The position numbers and the translations under genes are program-made. The notes under the pieces were generated by a model. The model was not told where the DNA came from and ran no database searches. It saw only the letters and a list, made by a program, of their open reading frames with translations. A stretch of DNA of 8,339 nt from an uncultured Clostridia bacterium (GTDB taxonomy: Bacteria; Bacillota; Clostridia; Christensenellales; UBA1242), in contig CALWRL010000029.1 of assembly GCA_944383945.1 (NCBI GenBank), positions 1-8,339 of the forward strand, read 5' to 3'. This document shows positions 5,815 to 8,339 of the stretch, one piece after another. Positions within the stretch are counted from its first letter, which is position 1, and each line of letters opens with the position of its first letter.

Positions 5815-7548
5815 CTATATTTTTCTTTCGTTTAATTGATTTATTATTGTTTTTAATTCGTTTAAAATTTCTGTTCTTTCTTCTTTCGTTTCTGCAATTT
5901 TAAATTTCTCATTTAAAATTAACTGTTTTGTTTTTAAATTGTCTTCAACAATTTTCCAAATGCACTGATCAAAATATTCCTTGCCCCCAGGGGTTTTTTC
6001 TTGAAATATATCTAAAACAAAGTTTTTTTCTTCCTCGCTTAACTGCGAAGTGTAGTTTTCTTTAAATTCTTCAAATTTGTTTAAAATTGAAATGTAAAGC
6101 GGATTAGCAAGATATTTTTTCAAATCAAAATCTACCTTAGAAAAATTTTCCCCTTTTAACACAGATTTTAAAACAAACTTTATTGCTTTTTTATTCCCAT
6201 TTTCAACAGAATTTAAAACCTTTTTTTCTTCATTTTCATTTTGTTTAAAATTATGATTGTCGCAATCTCTTCTAAGAATGTCTATTGGAACGCCTGATTC
6301 ATTGCTTATAATTTTTAAATACACATCTCTTTCGCTATGAGTTTTAACTTGTTGAACAATTTCTATTGCATTTTTTAAGTATGTTGCTTTGCCTTCTGGT
6401 TTTGAAATATCATTTTTTTCTAACAGCAATTGCAATTTATATTCAATTGGAGAAATTGCTTTATTTAAAAGATTTTCCATTCCTTTGGCGCCATTCTCTC
6501 TTAAAAATTCGTCTGGGTCTTTGCCGTTTGGTAATCTAGCAACTTTAATGTTAAAACCTTCTTTTTCTAAAATCGGAATTGCTCTTAACGATGCTTTTTG
6601 TCCTGCCAAATCTCCATCATAACAAATTATAATATTATCACACACTCTTTTAAGAATGTTAGCGTGCTTTTCTGTTAGTGCTGTTCCCAATGATGCAACC
6701 GTAGAAGTGAAGCCATAAGAATGCATTTTTATAACATCTATTTGCCCTTCAACTAAAATGATTTCATTTAGCGGTTCATTTCTTTTTTTATCTTTCAATA
6801 AATTTAAACCGTAAACCAAAGAACTTTTATCAAAAACAATAGTTTGCTCTGTGTTTTTATATTTAGCTTTATAATCGCTTTTTTCTAAAATTCTTCCGCT
6901 ATATCCAACACATTCGCCATAAGAATTTAAAACAGGAAAAATTAATCTTCCAGAAAGTTTATCATAATATTTGTTGTTTTCTCCGCCAAGTATTCCCGCT
7001 TTTTCAAGAGTTTCAATGCTGTAACCCTTTTTTAACAATTCGTTAATTAATGTGTTTCCATTGGAATAGCCTATGTGAAATTTATCTAAATCGCTTTTTT
7101 TGAAATTACGCATTTTTACATATTCTTGTGCTTGTTTTGCAACAGGTAAATATAAATTGTTTTGATAAATTTCCATTGCAGCATTTAAAGCATTAAGAAC
7201 ATTTTCTTTTGTCTTTTTATTTTTAATAATTTGCTCGCCGTTTTCAAACTGTGGAATTTCAATTCCTGCTCTTTCTGCAAGTTTTTCAACAGCTTCGGGA
7301 AAAGAAATTGATTCAATTTGTTGAACAAACTTTATAACATTTCCGCCTTCTCCGCAACCAAAGCAATGATAATATTGTTCGTCTTCGTTTATTGCAAAAG
7401 AAGGAGTTTTTTCGTGATGAAAAGGGCAAAGCGCCCAATAAACGCCTCCCCTTTTTGAAACATTAATATATGATGAAATAACTTGAACTATATCGTTTTT
7501 TTCTTTAACTTGGTCAACCCATTGTGACGAATAAAATTTCTTTTGCAA
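5815..7548 (-). CDS. dnaG: DNA primase DnaG, 577 aa
   Basis: Makes the RNA primers for chromosomal replication and works with the replicative helicase at the fork. Using the preferred start: a CHC2 zinc-binding domain with Cys41, His44, Cys62 and Cys65 (CPFHHEKTPSF, then HCFGCG); the basic N-terminal half of the RNA-polymerase domain (about 110-255); the TOPRIM core with Glu267 in VEGQIDV, Asp311 and Asp313 in YDGDLAG, and KDPDEFL (343-349); then a helical C-terminal helicase-binding region (about 430-577). Length is a little below the usual 590-630. Start choice: the frame opens at a TTG (7560), but that codon has no Shine-Dalgarno. The TTG four codons later (7548) has GAGGG five bases upstream, so translation probably begins there. 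rpoD follows after nine bases. rpsU, often the first gene of this operon, is not upstream; the next gene is divergent. Confidence 0.97.
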   Translation of the reverse strand: MQKKFYSSQWVDQVKEKNDIVQVISSYINVSKRGGVYWALCPFHHEKTPSFAINEDEQYYHCFGCGEGGNVIKFVQQIESISFPEAVEKLAERAGIEIPQFENGEQIIKNKKTKENVLNALNAAMEIYQNNLYLPVAKQAQEYVKMRNFKKSDLDKFHIGYSNGNTLINELLKKGYSIETLEKAGILGGENNKYYDKLSGRLIFPVLNSYGECVGYSGRILEKSDYKAKYKNTEQTIVFDKSSLVYGLNLLKDKKRNEPLNEIILVEGQIDVIKMHSYGFTSTVASLGTALTEKHANILKRVCDNIIICYDGDLAGQKASLRAIPILEKEGFNIKVARLPNGKDPDEFLRENGAKGMENLLNKAISPIEYKLQLLLEKNDISKPEGKATYLKNAIEIVQQVKTHSERDVYLKIISNESGVPIDILRRDCDNHNFKQNENEEKKVLNSVENGNKKAIKFVLKSVLKGENFSKVDFDLKKYLANPLYISILNKFEEFKENYTSQLSEEEKNFVLDIFQEKTPGGKEYFDQCIWKIVEDNLKTKQLILNEKFKIAETKEERTEILNELKTIINQLNERKI

Positions 7549-7558
7549 TTTTTCCCTC
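7546..7558 (-). promoter_or_regulatory. Ribosome binding site that decides the dnaG start
   Basis: GAGGG (7554-7558) followed by five A residues and TTG (7546-7548). This places a good Shine-Dalgarno before the second in-frame TTG, whereas the first TTG at 7558-7560 has only AT-rich sequence before it and itself overlaps the site. Confidence 0.65.
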
Positions 7559-7569
7559 AAAGAAATATA

Positions 7570-7598
7570 AATATAAAAAATTAGATTTTTTGTAACAA
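7570..7598 (-). promoter_or_regulatory. Candidate promoter of dnaG-rpoD
   Basis: Minus strand TTGTTA (7593-7598, 4 of 6) and TATATT (7570-7575, 5 of 6) with a 17-bp spacer. Transcription would start near 7563, giving a leader of about 15 nt that contains the GAGGG site. This spacing agrees with the other promoters in the window, but the boxes are weaker. A TTGACA at 7610-7615 has no -10 box at a proper distance. Confidence 0.5.
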
Positions 7599-7609
7599 AA
7601 TTTTCAGTG

Positions 7610-7630
7610 TGTCAATATAGTATTTCGACA
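7610..7630. promoter_or_regulatory. 21-bp imperfect dyad in the dnaG / Na-Pi divergent region, operator-like
   Basis: TGTCAATATA and TATTTCGACA flank a single G. The arms match at 8 of 10 positions and end in TGTC/GACA. The dyad lies 12 bp upstream of the proposed dnaG -35 box, in the 230-bp divergent intergenic region, which is otherwise plain AT-rich sequence. A regulator-binding role is a guess from symmetry and position alone. Confidence 0.25.
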
Positions 7631-7729
7631 TTAAATTTAAAAACCCTTTTTATTTTTCATTAAATAATAAAAAATATTTTTTTAAATTCATTGTTTTAAA
7701 TTTTTTTTACATTTTTCAGCAAAAAACTA

Positions 7730-7757
7730 TTTACTTTATATATTGCATTTTGATAAT
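7730..7757 (+). promoter_or_regulatory. Candidate promoter of the Na/Pi cotransporter gene
   Basis: TTTACT (7730-7735, 4 of 6) and GATAAT (7752-7757, 5 of 6) with a 16-bp spacer. Transcription would start near 7764, only about 15 nt ahead of the ATG and just before the AAAAGGG ribosome site (7765-7771). The surrounding AT-rich sequence offers other weak choices. Confidence 0.4.
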
Positions 7758-7778
7758 ATATATTAAAAGGGAAATACT

Positions 7779-8339
7779 ATGTTAAATAATATTTTAATAT
7801 TAATTTCTGGTCTTGGAATCTTTTTATTTGCAACAAAGCTTTTATCTGTTAAGCTTGAAAGTCTTGGTGGAAATAAATTAAGAAAAAAAATAAATTCGTT
7901 TTCTAGCAATCGCTTTAAAGCTTTTGGCTTTGGTTGTTTGTTAACAACAGTTCTTCAAAGCACAACTGCAAGCGTTGTTATGGTAACTAGTTTTACATCT
8001 CTTGGAATGTTAACATTATTTCAAGCAATATCTTTGATTATTGGCGTTAATGTTGCATCGGCTATTCCTGCATATTTAATTTCGTTTCAAACATTTGGAA
8101 TCACAAACATTTTTTGTGCAATAACAGCAGTTGGCGCATTCATATATATTTTGGCTAAAAAGACATGGGTTAAGAACATGGCTCAATCTTTTATTGCTTT
8201 TGGTTTAATTTTTGTTGGTCTTATGTTAATGAAAAATTCAATGGAATTTCTTTTAACCGACCCTTCTTTCATTTCTTTCTTTTCTTTTGCCTCTCTCTCC
8301 TTTTTTTCCTACACTCTTTCCCCACACGACGCTCTTCCT
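7779..8339 (+). CDS. Na+/phosphate cotransporter family (NptA/YjbB-like) membrane protein, N-terminal part; 3' end corrupted by adapter
   Basis: The frame is open from ATG to the window edge (187 codons). Residues 1-23 form a first transmembrane helix. From about 47 to 101 comes a repeat of the Na_Pi_cotrans family (PF02690): a Gly/Thr-rich helix with TVLQSTTASVV (58-68), the counterpart of the QSSSA signature, then LGMLTLFQAISLIIGVNVAS (75-94), where family members usually read GANIGTT. Further hydrophobic helices lie around 109-125 and 136-156. Proteins of this family move phosphate with sodium ions; short bacterial members may instead act in phosphate export or other roles. The ATG has AAAAGGG seven bases upstream. 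Only sequence up to about 8260 looks genuine. Positions 8261-8310 are 48 of 50 pyrimidines, and 8309-8338 are Illumina adapter, so residues after about 160, including the final TLSPHDALP, should not be trusted. The gene is divergent from dnaG. Confidence 0.82.
   Translation, partial: MLNNILILISGLGIFLFATKLLSVKLESLGGNKLRKKINSFSSNRFKAFGFGCLLTTVLQSTTASVVMVTSFTSLGMLTLFQAISLIIGVNVASAIPAYLISFQTFGITNIFCAITAVGAFIYILAKKTWVKNMAQSFIAFGLIFVGLMLMKNSMEFLLTDPSFISFFSFASLSFFSYTLSPHDALP
8309..8338 (+). other. Illumina sequencing-adapter sequence (assembly contamination)
   Basis: From CTACACTCTTTCC to GACGCTCTTCC the sequence matches the standard Illumina P5/TruSeq read-1 adapter over 30 bases with one difference (C instead of T at 8323). 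It diverges only at the final base. Its translation in the cotransporter frame ends in TLSPHDALP, close to the well-known adapter artefact TLSLHDALP. This is not genomic DNA and marks the end of the contig. Confidence 0.95.

Noticed and set aside
2681..6622. Other plus-strand open frames inside hisS, the zinc-ribbon gene and dnaG (2681-2950, 3442-3627, 3983-4237, 6389-6622)
   Set aside because: Each is the reverse frame of a well-recognised gene and has a low-complexity Ser/Phe/Leu-rich composition, as expected for antisense of AT-rich coding DNA.
933..7548. UGA recoded as tryptophan, suspected because no complete gene here ends in TGA
   Set aside because: All five complete frames are full length without in-frame TGA, and the tryptophan codons I looked at are TGG. 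Five stops are too few to infer a changed code.
7610..7615. TTGACA on the minus strand as the dnaG -35 box
   Set aside because: At 16-18 bp downstream there is only CAAAAA-like sequence, not a -10 box; TTGTTA/TATATT fits better.

Overview
The window is AT-rich throughout. Its genes are typical of a low-GC Bacillota lineage (Clostridia or a relative): a dnaG-rpoD pair, a roughly 550-residue clostridial-type glutamyl-tRNA synthetase, a HisS2-type histidyl-tRNA synthetase, purine-rich Shine-Dalgarno sites and intrinsic terminators with GAAA loops. The five complete genes stop with TAA or TAG. The right end reads into an Illumina adapter, so the window is the end of a short-read contig, probably from an isolate draft or a metagenome. 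Species cannot be named.

Layout: everything up to about 7560 is on the minus strand and is best read from right to left. dnaG (5815-7548) and rpoD (4750-5805) form a tight pair closed by a strong terminator at 4719-4749. A sigma-70 promoter whose -35 box overlaps that terminator drives a coiled-coil/zinc-ribbon gene (3976-4671), which has its own terminator. Next comes hisS-gltX (933-3879), an aminoacyl-tRNA synthetase operon. Its promoter lies so close to the hisS ATG that the message should have almost no leader and no T-box. After the gltX terminator there is a single tRNA-Asn(GUU) gene with its own consensus promoter and terminator. Then follows an intergenic stretch of about 440 bp with no gene. 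It holds a GC-rich element made of abutting hairpins (549-654) and several operator-like palindromes. At the left edge is the 5' part of a PHP-domain phosphoesterase gene. Divergent from dnaG, on the plus strand, is the 5' part of a Na+/phosphate-cotransporter-family membrane protein (from 7779). Its last ~30 nt are adapter, and the ~48 nt before that are suspiciously pyrimidine-rich.

Function: this is mostly an information-processing neighbourhood: replication priming, the housekeeping sigma factor, two tRNA synthetases and a tRNA. Four of the promoters I could place pair a -35 and a -10 box 17 bp apart in the form expected for the RpoD encoded here; the strongest are those of tRNA-Asn, the zinc-ribbon gene and hisS.

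No new defence, mobile or biosynthetic system is visible. The points worth checking are the near-leaderless hisS message, the multi-hairpin element, the loss of the motif 3 arginine in HisS, the terminator/promoter overlap after rpoD, and the adapter contamination that corrupts the last gene.
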